This document shows, piece by piece, positions 35,401 to 47,084 of a stretch of DNA of 64,000 nucleotides. How positions within the stretch are numbered: the stretch's first letter is position 1; every line of letters starts with the position of its first letter. This stretch comes from Sphagnum compactum. Lineage: Eukaryota; Bryophyta; Sphagnopsida; Sphagnales. The stretch lies in contig OZ234499.1 in the NCBI GenBank assembly GCA_965153455.1, forward strand, positions 17,480,271 through 17,544,270, written 5' to 3'. The position numbers were made by a program, and so were the translations under genes. Below the pieces are notes generated by a model. The model saw only the letters and a program-made list of their open reading frames with translations, was not told the DNA's origin and searched no databases.

Positions 35401-38400
35401 AAACTAGGCCAGTGTATTACATTTTGGATGATATTTATGTCATAGTGGCATAAAAATCAATCTACCCCACCAAAAATGGCCCACATTACATGAGGGTTTG
35501 AAAATCATGGCAAACAACACTATTGTTTTCCCTTGGCCAACCAAAATTTATTATCCCATGTTATTGCATTTTGTATCAATTGGCCACTTTTATAGCCCCA
35601 CATGTGGCTTTTACCTACAAATTCAGAATAGATAGTTTAATATTTATTGTTCATCAATGGGGCTAAAGCAAATAATTTAATTAACATTGAAAGTTAAAAA
35701 TAAAAATATCAATTTTTTTTCTTTTACTAGTGGAGTTGTTATTGTCCTCAAATTGTTATTGTCGAATGTTTCACCTTTATAGATTAAAAGTTATAATGAT
35801 AAATGCATTTTATTAATTTGTCTTGTTCAATGTTTGCCACTTCAAGTATGTGTAAGCCTTCTAACTCTTGGCCAAAAAAAATTTAATCTTCAAGCCCAAA
35901 AGGCAGTAATTCAATGAATCCTTTCATCCAAAGGAAATTTCGTAGCACAACAATATTTTTACATGTATATTTAACTCACATCAATACATCTCATCTACTT
36001 AGCATCTAGCCCAAAGATCTTTTAAACAAAATTTCAACTTTCAATTTTCATTAGTTTATAGATGTGTTGTTCATCAAACATAATGATTTAAACATGGTGG
36101 GGCTTGGATGATATTTTGTAGCCATCCTTGTTGGCATATGGTTGAAGGAGGTTTTAATCAACAAAGTAAATATTCAAGAGATGTCCTTTGATTTTTAAAA
36201 CCTTAACAAGTGTACCATTTCTTGGTCTTAAGATACCATGATTAGATTGGCTTTAAACTTTACACAAATGAAAAAAAGTTAACAAGAAATAAGAGTTTAA
36301 GCTTTGGAATACTTAACTGTTTTTTTTAAGTTTGTTGAGTGAAGTGTTTTTTTAAAATCCTCCAAGTAAGCTTGAGAGGTGAAATGTGTGTGGTGGTATG
36401 CAAAGGTTGGCTTTTTTTGGGGATAGGTGGATATAGTTGGCTACATTAAGATTATATTTTCCTAGATGTGGTTACAATAAATAGTAAATGTTCATAACTT
36501 CCCATTGAGAACTTGACTTGTGTGTTATATGTTCATGTGGCTACATGTTCCTTCAAGCTTTCATGAATGTGATTACTATATTTGCACAATGTAAAAATGG
36601 TGGTGGCAAATGTTTCAACATGCGAGGTTTTACCACTACACATGTTACATTGTGACCCATTTCATGATTGATCTCCTTCACTTACCTAGTCTACTATGTT
36701 AAATCATAGCCCCTTAACACTTTAGTTTTGACCTTTCAATGCAGAAACTAGACAAAAAATGTTGTCGCTCTTAATCATACAACCTTATGCTAGATCTACG
36801 TTGATGTGCATACAAAAAGTTTATCATGATCTTTACATACAATAAAAGAAGGTGAATTTGCAAAGTGAAAAAAATCCCTTGCTAATGATAAGGTACCCAT
36901 TAAAGAAACATACTAAGGTGCAATACCAAAGGTTGTAGGCCATCATGATAAGGGATAGGTATATTGAGGTAAAATAAAATGTTACAATTGATATCTTGTA
37001 CAACCCATGAACTTTGCCTCCAAGACCTTAGCAATGCGATAGTTAAAACGAGTTAAAATTCAATACATCCTACTAATGTTATGCATAAAAATTAAAGATG
37101 GACAAAGACATAAAATACCCACAATGATCCCTTCAAAGCTCTTTCCTTGTCTAGCACCTTGAGTTTTCATATTTGTTATTAAAAAGTTCATGCTACTTGG
37201 ATTTTTTCAAAATATGTAATAAAAATGACATGTGGAAAATCATTGCCTTTCAATACCACCCAAGGGCAACCTAATGACAATTTTCAAAGTGTTTGTTGGA
37301 AGGAATTTGCTTGTTGAAACAATATGCAAGATCAACAACTAAATTTTCAACAAGACCACGATTGATGTCTATCAAGATGTTATATATAAGAACTTTCTTG
37401 TATTACCTTTATGTTTTGACCTTCGATAAAAAAAAGGAAATAAGGACACTTGTGACACGTGCCATCTCAACATAACTGTACACATACAATACCTAGGTGA
37501 AATACACTACAATGAACTTCTTGGAAGTTATAGTGGTAGACTTTTTGGGTTAATCAAGTCTTATTGTATACAACTCAAATGCTTTTGAGAAATATAATAA
37601 AAATAAAATGAGAAACTAAAACTTAATATACTTCAATCATCCCAATTTGAAAAATTTACACAAAAAAACGAATATTCAATAAAGGTGGACTTTGTATTGT
37701 AAGATATTACAGTTCATGTCGCAATCCAAACCATTATGGTTATGGATTTTTCAATTCTAGTGGAGTTTGCAAAACATGCTTACAACATTTTACCACGACA
37801 CATTGAAGTATGGATAATAACATACTATGGTGGCCCCATTTGGGGCACTTTTCCAACCAATACCAAACATATAAATGGATGAATTTCACATGCTTCAAAA
37901 ACTATGCAATAGGTTCTTACATTTAAGTAGGAAAGCCTATTCTTTGGTAGGATAGTCTTGTTAGATAATAAGTTTAATTTTAAGTTCGTTACTTGTGCCA
38001 GGAAACAAGAAATTTTGAGTAGGACCTAGGTGTAGCTTGATTTTGTAGGGTTTGTTTCCTTAAGGTCAAAATAGGATGTGGAGAGTGAAGAGTTTGCTTA
38101 AGTTTGTTCATTGATGAATCAGTGTCATGGAAGTTGACACAATTTTGATTTCATAGTGAAAGTTGAAGATGTCTCTTGCCAAAAATTCCATCTCTATGGT
38201 TGTTGAAGGTAAGTTTGCATCTGAACTTTGCTAAAATTTTTGTTAATATATTGTTATGTTGAATCTATTCTCATCACCTCCAATCTTTTAATTAGGTTTT
38301 CCTTCTTAGTTTTTACGAAACCAAGTTTCAACATTCAAGGTTTTAATTAGTTCTCAAGGTATAACTTCAATTGGGCGAACTCTTTTTGATTTTTATGAAC

Positions 38401-40680
38401 TTTTGTAGTCTATTATGTGTTATGTTTTCACAATGTATAAACGAAATGCTTTGTGTTTTGTGTTTAACCTTATGCTTTGCTAAATCAAGGTTTTCAAGTG
38501 TTTGGGTTTGTTTTCTTTGTAGGTTCAAGACTTCTTTATGAAGTAAATGTACATAAATAAGTTTTTAATGTCATCTTTATTAGCTAATTCCATTTTTGGA
38601 AGTTAGGTCATGGCTATTGGTTGATTTTAATGTCTCCAAACTAACATTTTTCATGCATCAATGTCAACAAAATTAGACCATAGTTGCAATATTTCATGGG
38701 TTCAAATATCTTGAAGTCTCTTTAGTGGGTTACATTGTTGTTTTGGTTGACAAGCATGCCATGTCTGTGAGTCACACATTGTTGGGCACTACTTTATTAA
38801 GCATTTTAGGAAGGCACAAGGACGTATCATGAGAGGTAAGCAAAATTCTTTCTCCTTGCTCATATGTCATTCTTAAATTTTTAGTTCAAAATGTGAATTA
38901 AAAGGAATGGAAACTCAAGTTGAATAGTTAGTTTGCCACGTTTGCTAAGTTGCGGTCTTGTGTTTATGATGAAGTGCATGAGCTAGTGGTTAACCTCTCT
39001 TGCAATTGCAACTTAATTTCTTTTGATGCACTTGCATAACAATGGAAAGAAGTTGATGATTGTGTGCATTGTTAGCCATGCTATGGAAATAATTTGCCTT
39101 TTGATTATTTAGAATTTTATTGAAGTCATTGTGGATGTTATTATCAATAGGTGTGTGTGGATGTTTGACTCTTTTGCATAATTTGATTATTCAAAAACAC
39201 ACACGTGAAAGCTTTTGACATATATAGGCTTCAAAGTTATGCTTTCTCCTTATTGAATATACGTTTGAAAACTCTATTGATGTCTTCTTGATTATGCCTC
39301 CAACATTATATGTTTCCGTTATTGTATGGTTCCTTAATGCAATTTGTGGTTTTAACATCTTCATTGTTTGTGTTCATGTGAATGCTTAAGCTACCCAAAA
39401 AATAAGTACATAAAATTGAAATTCACAACTAACAAAAAAAACATTTGTCTTGAACAACTAATGTTCCATGTTTATTTATTTTGATTTAAATGTTGTGGTT
39501 GAAGTTAGAATTTTGCAACCTCTTACCTTTTCAAACATGTATAACCTTGCAAGTTCATTCATGTTGAATGTTGGTGGCCATAAGAAAGTTCAGTGCTTGT
39601 GAAAGGAGCATAGGCCTTCAAGTATTTTTACTTGGAGTTATGAGGGCACATATACGATGTAAGTGGTGGAAACATGTGTTCTAATTGTAAGTGGTAGAAA
39701 GGAAGGGTGTTTTGCCTATCCAAAATGCCTAGCTACACTTGATGCCTATGCCTTGACTTTTGTAGGTGGGTGCAAGTTTTCTATGCACCAACAATTTTCT
39801 ATACAACAATCATGCATATTCTAAGATGAATGTTAGTTGATTCTTTGGTAGGTCCATGAAGGTTTTGGGGTTAGATAATCTTATTTCTACTTAGAGCGAA
39901 AATAAGTTCATGAGCTACTTTTGAATTTTTTGTACTCATGCTCCCTTGGCTTTAGTTCTGCCAAATGGTGATTCTTGAGCAAAATGTTAGTATAACATAA
40001 CCACATTTAGGGGAGAGTGCAATGTATAGAGAGTTGGAGGAAGGCTAGGAAGTGGTCATGAACATCAATTCGTGTGATCGTAGTGTCCTATGTTGATGTA
40101 GTAGAATAAGGCATTGTTGTTGTTCTTGAGAACCCGAGAGAAGTGTATTGCTTGCAACAAGACCATATATCCAAGTGAGAAGGTTGTAATTTTGTCTTTT
40201 CTCCACTCTTTCTCCCCCTCCATGTCTCATTTGTCACAATTTATTTGTCTAGAATTGGATACAAGATTTTTTTCTTTACATTGGTCAACATTCCTCAATG
40301 ATATAATAGCCTCACAAATTGATGAAGATGGACTACAAAACTGACTTCTCTCCATCGTGTGATGAGGCTAGTTTTGGAGATTGTAAGTAGTTGGACTTTA
40401 GAGTGTGTTTAAGAAGATATTCTTAACAACAAGCAAATGTTCTTGTTAGATTTAATTAGGAATGTGGATGAACTCCTCCACAACCCCTCATGTTTATTAT
40501 GGCTCGTCTAAGTATGGTATAGTTCTGGTAGTGCTAAGTTGGATTATGATTGTGTGATGTAGTGAATGAGAGTTGTAATGGTTGAAGTCAGCTTCTTTAT
40601 CCACTGATTTTTAGTTGGTTTTGCATGAAGTGTTGGAAACAAAAAGACAGGCAAAAGTTACTCTAGCTTCGTGGTAAATT
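32464..40680. other. 8-kb AT-rich gene desert
   Basis: The first few hundred bases probably include the kinase 3' UTR. Beyond that, the DNA is very AT-rich with only short frames on either strand, and I found no conserved domain, tRNA or CRISPR-like array. AGGGGAGAGTGCAATG near 40010 resembles a retrotransposon polypurine tract, but no LTR pair could be shown. Confidence 0.45.
35272..35416 (+). repeat. Two-copy tandem duplication, ~75-bp unit
   Basis: ATTCATTTTCCC, ATGAATGTTAAA, AACTCCACCAATAATAA and GCTAGTGTA/GCCAGTGTA occur twice in order, offset by 75 bp. The second copy differs by a few substitutions and a shorter ATA run. Confidence 0.8.
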
Positions 40681-40693
40681 TGATCAAAGTCTT

Positions 40694-41663
40694 TTGAAAC
40701 CAGCGAAACTCCAGCCAGTTCCAGCAATTGATAAACTGAAGGGGCTTCTACCTGCTTTTGTGAAGTCAATAGCAATCAACACTGATCACACCCTGGTGTT
40801 GGGGTGTAGTTTAGAGTTTAGGCACATGCCAGGTCAAATCTACAAACATTTTAGATTTGACCTATGCTCAACTGATCAAAACCTTCCAAATCCAGGCCAA
40901 GTGAATTTCACAATTGCCTTCTGTAGAGCTCCTGTCTTGCAACCCATGATGAGCAGGTCTCACAATCGGGTTTATGATATTTATGTAGTTGTGGAATATG
41001 TAGTGGTTGTGGCCCCATTTTCTTCACAGCATCATCACCTGGGCACAAAGATCATGGACCCAAAACCTGAGCCAATATGGCCAGTTTCAGTCTACATGTA
41101 TAGTACCTATCATGCATTGTTAATCCAATGTCAGTGTGCCAAAATTGGACTGTGTATGTTGAATTCAAGTTAACAGAAGTTAAAGTACCAAAGTTGTGTT
41201 CATACAGGAAATGGGTAGTTGCTACAGCTAAGGAGTTGGGCCTAGCTTTGGCTGGGCATGAAACTGCCACAATAGCTCAGCAGAGGAGGCTGTTTTTAAG
41301 TGCTGCCAGTGCAGTAGATTATATGTGTAGGGTAAAGCCTGAAGCCAGGGGATTTACAGAGCATAAAGACCTGCACTGATTTTTTATTATTTTATTATAT
41401 TACATCCCCCTGATACCCAGCAGGTATCTAATGAGTATTATGCAAAAAGAGGAAAATAATTGCAGGGTGTTTTGAAAAACAGAATGCCTGCAAGAGCAAG
41501 CATTTTGTTTAAACACTGGAAGAACAATATGCTCCAGAATATGGTGCTCTCCGATTACACTAGAAAAGTCGGTCCATGTCTTTATGAGTCAGAAATTGCC
41601 ATAGTGCAAAAGTATACCTTTACAGACAACAGCGACTTTGATATGGCTAAATTATTGCCATAA
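40694..41663 (+). CDS. Unresolved coding-like patch, unknown gene or relic
   Basis: This stretch is clearly less AT-rich than its surroundings and has three successive frames. One of 159 codons runs 40694-41173 (MKPAKLQPVPAIDKLKG...). One ends at 41379 (WVVATAKELGLALAGHETA...) after a possible acceptor CATACAG|GAAATGG near 41209. One of 67 codons is at 41460-41663. They could be exons of one gene, but I could not join them with convincing splice sites, and I recognise no family. A decayed mobile element is an alternative. Confidence 0.25.
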
Positions 41664-43474
41664 TGTTACACCTATATTATCCATAATACACAAGCCAAGA
41701 AGCTTTACACTGTTATTTGATCTTGATTATTCAAGAACTCGTGAAAGCTACAAAACTATCAACAGAACTTAATCAGTTTATATGACCATATTCAAGCCAG
41801 CAATCTTCCAGTGATGCTAAATGGTCATTTACTGGGCATTTAATGGTCTAGTAGTGAGAATTCATTTTCAAGACAGAACAGGGACCACTCAAGACCAATT
41901 TGGTTGCAATTTCCAGCAAAAAAATCCAGTCAAAAATCAGTATCTTCCATACCTTAGCTCTAATGGAAAATTGTGAAATAAACTCTATAAAATCTGACTC
42001 GCCAAGGGCTTTCTAACAACACCAAGAACGCCCCCAAATTCCAATACACTTTTCAGTTTCAATTTTATTTAGTTTTCATTGAGAAAATGGTCCAATAATC
42101 AAATAACTTCCACACACCGCAGCTCCAAACAGTCTCAAACCAAGTCAGTTCACCCCCCTGCAAATCGAGAGCTTTCCAAAGATACCAAGAGCATGGCATG
42201 AAGCACCATGGTTTGGGAGATGTCAGCATGACAAACAAAACAAAACAAACTACCTTGCTTCATACTAGATAGATATCCCATCTAAGACAAATCATATAAG
42301 GGATGCCAAGTCCAAATTTTACATTTTCTGGGTCAAAATTTAGGTCTCACTCAAGAAGGTGATGGTACCAGTCAGTGTAGGTGCAGGTTCACCCTGGCTG
42401 GAATTGGCCACTGAAATGGAGTACACTTTTGAAATACACATGTAAGTTCATATGAGTCTAAGTATCCAGATCCAAAATATATAACATGTCCAAATGCAAA
42501 AAGATTGGGAGAATTTAAGCACTGACAATGAGAACTTCTAACAGATTACAAAAACCCAGAAACAATGCACAGATCAATTCTACACAAAGCATACCCGCTT
42601 GTTGTGACCTCAGTCTGAAAAGATTCATTCATTCACATCTTAGATCTTTCTACATGGAGTTCTTCAAATGAAACTTGGTTCAGAGCAAGCATCTCTATCT
42701 ATGAGGTATTTTTCCTGTACAAGAATATACCCACTCCTAAATTATTAAAGAACTGCTGGCTATTCAACAAAACAGTTGTTTTAGTTGAATTTGTCAAAAC
42801 CAGTGGCCTTTGGTTAAATGGGACACTAATCCAGTGTCCATCACATTCAGGCTGGCCACCTTTGTAAACTGTAGTTAGCAAATAGGTAGACCTGTCAAGG
42901 ATAAACACTGGAACTCCCAACTTGATCTTAATCCCTTCAACCTGCTGAAATTAGGCAGTGTACATGGTTGGCATGCACAACTTCAGTCTTTGCTCTTGTG
43001 CCAGTTGAAAAACTCCGGCCTACACCCTTCACAGAGCAGCGTAAGTTACCCACAATCAACAAGTCCTGTCTCTGGCTGATCCATCTCAGGGATTGCTTAA
43101 ATTGCCCAATTGGTGTCTTTCACGTTTGAACAATATTCTCAAACTTCCTTGGGATTGGAATTTGCACTCTAATTGATGCAATTTGAAAAAGAACTGTTGC
43201 TGCCTTCAAGGAAATCCGTTCAAATATGAATTCTTTGATCCCAACCTCTTCATTTGCTCCTCTTGATCATTTGCTGTTACAATTCCCCAATGTCAGATCT
43301 TGTCCATTTCAACTGTAGCTTACAACCCGGTAGTTTACCCTTGTCATAGACAAGATAGCATTCTTTTGTTTTGTGTTGGGGCTTGAGACAGTTACTCTGT
43401 AAACATGATTTTGCAAGAATCTTGCAGCTGCCAATGATCTTTGACTTGTTCAAAGCTGACATGAGGTGTGCTTG
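41664..43474. other. Region downstream of the 883-aa gene
   Basis: The right part probably includes the 3' UTR of the minus-strand gene. No separate gene is seen. At 42308-42336 and 42364-42393 are words related to the 16.4-17.1 kb repeat (AGTCCAAATTT(T/A)ACATTT in the same orientation, and a 30-mer in reverse complement). Confidence 0.4.
42364..42393 (-). repeat. Third copy of the GTGAACC-CACCTACACT 30-mer
   Basis: Reverse complement reads GGTGAACCTGCACCTACACT then GACTGGTACC, matching the direct repeats at 16366-16402 and 17030-17062. Confidence 0.55.
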
Positions 43475-46126
43475 CTACTTGGCATACCTCAAAGGATGGC
43501 CTGGTGGGTATTGTAGACGTACCTCCCTAGTCCTTCCCAGGTTGACATTGTCTCCATTATCTTGTGATTTTGCTGTCAGCTTCTTCATGTTCTCCATTTT
43601 TCTAAGTAGCTCTTGGATCTGATTGTCTTCTGCTTCTCCCTTCGTCTTTGTCTCCTCTTTTTTGAATGATCTTTGTTCATCCCAATCACCTTCATTGTCC
43701 ATGATTTCCTCACCTTTCTTGTCCTTCTTTTTCACCTTCTCTTCCTCATAGAATCTCATTCCATCATCCAAATCTTTTCCCTTGATCTTCTCATTCTTCT
43801 CTTCAATGGCTCCTGATGTTTCATCCTCCTCTTTACTCTTCTTGTCTTTGTCTTTCTTCTTCACTGTTGCATCCTCATTTACACTTTCATCATCCACATT
43901 CTTTTTCTTTTTCTTTTTCTTCTCTTCACCATCTCCTACACTCTCCTCCTCCTCCTTGCTCTTCTTGTCTTTGTCTTTCTTCTTCACAGTCTCCTCCTCA
44001 TCCATAGTTTCATCATCCACATTCTTGGACCCCTTCTTCTCCTTCTTTTTTTTCTTCTCTTCGCCATCATCTCCTATATTCTCATCATCCCCCTCTTTGC
44101 TCTTCTTCTTGTCTTTGTCTTTCTTTTTCACCTTGGTCTCATCCTCCTTTACAGTTTCATCATCCTCATCCTTTCCCTTCTTCTCTTTCTTCTTTTTCTT
44201 CTCATCACTCTCACCATCTTCACCTTTTTTCTTCTTGTCCTTATCCTTTTCTTTAACTTCAAGTGCCACAAGCTTCTCTTGAATGATACCTGAAAACACA
44301 GCCATTCGTGTTTCCCAGAATCTTGTGGTAGTGAAGGTGCTATGGAATTCACCAGTTATGGTCCATCTGAGCTCCTTGCCATCCATGGATGTGGGGAAAC
44401 GCCACATAAGAGTATCATCATGGCTTACACTTGTGAAATTAATGCCACCCTCACTAGTAAAAGGTAGTTCTGCAAGTGGATGTACTGGCACACGCCGCCC
44501 AAATTTCCGCAATCTTGATACCTCTGCCATTCGCATAGGATTGAAACGGTTGAATTCCAAGCCTTTCATAAACTGCAAGCTCCAAACATAACTGCCTCCT
44601 CGATCATCATTCACTGGCAGCTGTTCAAATCTCCAAGGATCACTCTTCACGGTGCTAGACATGGTTGTCCCTGCTGACGCCCCAATCCCGAATGTCAACC
44701 CTTTGCTAAAGGCCGTGATATTTGTGGCTGCTTGAATTCGCTCACCCTTTCCAACTTTGAACCCTATGTTAGATGACGAATTTGTCATGGTACATGCGGC
44801 TCCTTCTGTTGTTTGCGGAGTCACAGAAAGGGAGAAAAGACAAGGGAAATGCCCAAGTTGTTGTTCATCCCAAATGGAGTTCGCAATCTTGTACCTTACA
44901 TGCTTGATCCCCACAGTCACTTCCACACAATTGGGTAGCTTCACAACAGCTGCAACGAGCTGGATATTGATGTCAGCTCGTTGCGGAAACAAGAAAGCCA
45001 GCTGCTTTCTATGCTTGGATGCATCCTCTTCCACATACGAATGCTCCAGTGGCATCAACAAAAGCGGCACTTCCACCTTCACTTCCCACAACCCATTCTC
45101 TGCTTTTGCAACACAGTGTGTCCCTTTGGCATTTGGATGTGGTCGGCTTGCCCCAGGGGCAGGGGAATGGCTACTACCACACTGGATATGGCTCCAGAGC
45201 AAATGCAGAATGGAATCATGGAATTGGATGACACAGAGCTCTTCCACCAGGGAATACATCAAGTTGTCTATTTGCATCTTGACTGCTATGATCTTGCGAC
45301 CTTCAACACTGGAATCATAGAAATTTGTCTCCGCCTGGTATATAGCATCTTTCTCTAGCTCCTTCATCAGCACTTGAAAGGGTTCCGGTTGGTTATTACT
45401 GGCTGCCACTAGTGCTGCACGCCATAGGAAATTGGAGCTGTATGTTGCTCTTATCGCAGCAAGCACAGGCTCTTCATGTACTGCACCTGGCTTGCTGCTG
45501 GGACCTTTTAGTCCAAGCTCCCATTGGTGGGTAATTGGATGGAAGGTGGGCAAAGCTTTGGGTAGGAGAGAAGGAACTGAACGGAGCTTCCTCATCCACT
45601 CTGAATTCACCAAGTTGCTGTTCAGCGGCTCATTCACAAAGGGATAGTGATCAGATCTGTACTTGGTTGCTATAGCATAGCCGAGCAGATCAAGGCTTGC
45701 AGATCCAACAGGTTTCAGAAGCTCCAGGACAGCTGAAGTTTGTCCTTTTTCAACCGCTTTCATGAAAGCATAGGCCGTGAACCTGCCAGTTAGAAAACTG
45801 CTGCCGTGTTCAGCCGCTTGAATCTCGCGAAGCTTTCTTAAGCAACAGATATGGCCACCTGCAGATGCCTCCACTACGGCGTAGCCCACAGCTTGCGGAT
45901 CCACACAATCATCATCCTTGCACAGTTGGATTCCATTATCATCCGGCTCGAGTGTGTCTACCCAAATCAATCCCAGCTCAGGAAATTGACACTCCTCTTT
46001 TGCAATCTCCAAAACTTCACCAACATCAACTTCTCGAACACCTTCCTTGTTGGCAGCTAGTAATTCTGCCTTTGCCAAACTACTCTGCAAAGCCCCATCT
46101 CGGAACCAATTCTCCATGCTCAACAA
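43475..46126 (-). CDS. 883-aa protein of unknown function with Lys-rich repeat tail
   Basis: A single uninterrupted exon. The first ATG (MLSMENW) is used; Met4 is an equally possible start. Residues 1 to about 320 look helical and repeat-like (EASAGGHICCLRKL, AVEKGQTSAVLELL resemble ankyrin-type helix pairs, though no full repeat is assignable). A Pro/Ser/His linker at about 320-340 precedes a region to about 612 that I predict is beta-rich, with WRFEQLPVNDDRGGSYVW (about 497-514), HDDTLMWRFP and TTRFWETRM. From about 620 to 805 is a highly charged tail with repeated KKKDKDKKSKE and DDE(S/T)-type units, and a short basic end (PPGHPLRYAK). No signal peptide or transmembrane segment is seen. 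The tail's long purine/pyrimidine asymmetry produces Ser/Phe-rich frames on the other strand, which are shadows. I do not recognise the family. Confidence 0.85.
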   Translation of the reverse strand: MLSMENWFRDGALQSSLAKAELLAANKEGVREVDVGEVLEIAKEECQFPELGLIWVDTLEPDDNGIQLCKDDDCVDPQAVGYAVVEASAGGHICCLRKLREIQAAEHGSSFLTGRFTAYAFMKAVEKGQTSAVLELLKPVGSASLDLLGYAIATKYRSDHYPFVNEPLNSNLVNSEWMRKLRSVPSLLPKALPTFHPITHQWELGLKGPSSKPGAVHEEPVLAAIRATYSSNFLWRAALVAASNNQPEPFQVLMKELEKDAIYQAETNFYDSSVEGRKIIAVKMQIDNLMYSLVEELCVIQFHDSILHLLWSHIQCGSSHSPAPGASRPHPNAKGTHCVAKAENGLWEVKVEVPLLLMPLEHSYVEEDASKHRKQLAFLFPQRADINIQLVAAVVKLPNCVEVTVGIKHVRYKIANSIWDEQQLGHFPCLFSLSVTPQTTEGAACTMTNSSSNIGFKVGKGERIQAATNITAFSKGLTFGIGASAGTTMSSTVKSDPWRFEQLPVNDDRGGSYVWSLQFMKGLEFNRFNPMRMAEVSRLRKFGRRVPVHPLAELPFTSEGGINFTSVSHDDTLMWRFPTSMDGKELRWTITGEFHSTFTTTRFWETRMAVFSGIIQEKLVALEVKEKDKDKKKKGEDGESDEKKKKKEKKGKDEDDETVKEDETKVKKKDKDKKKSKEGDDENIGDDGEEKKKKKEKKGSKNVDDETMDEEETVKKKDKDKKSKEEEESVGDGEEKKKKKKKNVDDESVNEDATVKKKDKDKKSKEEDETSGAIEEKNEKIKGKDLDDGMRFYEEEKVKKKDKKGEEIMDNEGDWDEQRSFKKEETKTKGEAEDNQIQELLRKMENMKKLTAKSQDNGDNVNLGRTREVRLQYPPGHPLRYAK

Positions 46127-46186
46127 CCTTGAGCATGAGCTAATATAGAGTCTCTCAGGAACGTCACTCTAAGGCTCTTTACGATA

Positions 46187-46515
46187 AGTCTTTACAAAAA
46201 GATTCAAATTGAATCCAAGTCTAGGAATGAAAATCCCAAACCTGCAAGAAATCAGGAACTTGACTAGACTCTTCTAACAAGTCCTACAAACAAAATCCAA
46301 AGGAAGCCTAAGTCTAGGAATGAAAATCCAAAACCTGCAAGGAATCAAGGTTCACTAGACTCTTACAACAAGTCTTCCAACAAAATTCAAAGGAAGCCCA
46401 AGTCTAGGAATGAAAATCCAAAACCTGCAAGAAATCAAGGTTCACTAGACTCTTACAACAAGTCTTCCAACACAAAATTCAAATGAAACCCAAGTCTAGA
46501 AATGAAATGAAAACC
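46187..46515. repeat. ~90-bp tandem repeat, about 3.6 copies, upstream of the 883-aa gene
   Basis: The unit begins AAGTCTAGGAATGAAAATCC and includes CCTGCAAGAAATCAAGG, CACTAGACTCTTACAACAAG and CAAAGGAAGCCC. Copies start at 46217, 46310, 46400 and 46492 (periods 93, 90 and 92); the last is partial, and a partial end of a preceding unit lies at 46187-46216. The array sits 61-390 bp upstream of the gene's ATG, so in its promoter or 5' UTR. Confidence 0.9.
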
Positions 46516-46680
46516 ATGAACCAAAAACAAGCAGTCTTAACTTCTAAACTCTCTATGCACAGCAGGCAGCACAAAAGATTCAACAACAACTCCGGATCGA
46601 ATTCAGACAAGCCTTGTGCAGATCAAAAGTCTTGTGCAGGATTCCTTAAGATTGCACCTAATCTAGAGAATCACTACTAT

Positions 46681-46698
46681 TACTATTATTATTATTAT
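46681..46698 (+). repeat. (TTA)n-like microsatellite
   Basis: TACTATTATTATTATTATTG: a short trinucleotide run. Confidence 0.7.
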
Positions 46699-46699
46699 T

Positions 46700-47084
46700 G
46701 ATGAGCAGCTATAGCAGGTAGCGAGATGCAAATGATCCTAGAAAGATTAAATTCTGGAAATTCTTGCACTTCAAGAATTTTTGTTCCACTGATTCTTGCA
46801 AAAACAAGATTTTATTGTGAAGTGCTCTGCAAGGCAAAGGAAATATTGGCGCAATTGAATGAAGGAAAATCATGGCAAAGTTTAAGTTAGTAAATTTAGC
46901 TCTGCTCTCATGGGAAGCTCCCGAAGGTTCTAGTAGTGTGCAGAAGGCGAGTCTGCCAGATGTAGGTGATATTAAAGCGGTGCAACAACAAGACATTAGC
47001 TGCTCGTTGGTGGTGGGGCAACTTTATAGCGAGACTTGCACATGCTAGCAGTTTAGGGGAAGCTTCATTCTTCATTTAATATAT
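46700..47084. other. Intergenic DNA
   Basis: A 95-codon minus-strand frame (46709-46996) lacks recognisable motifs. Nothing else is seen. Confidence 0.4.

Noticed and set aside
40005-40025. AGGGGAGAGTGCAATG as a Copia polypurine tract and LTR start
   Set aside because: No second LTR, primer-binding site or coding motif was found to support it.
43782-44282. Long Ser/Phe-rich plus-strand frame
   Set aside because: It is the complement of the Lys/Glu/Asp-rich tail of the minus-strand 883-aa gene and has no independent support.
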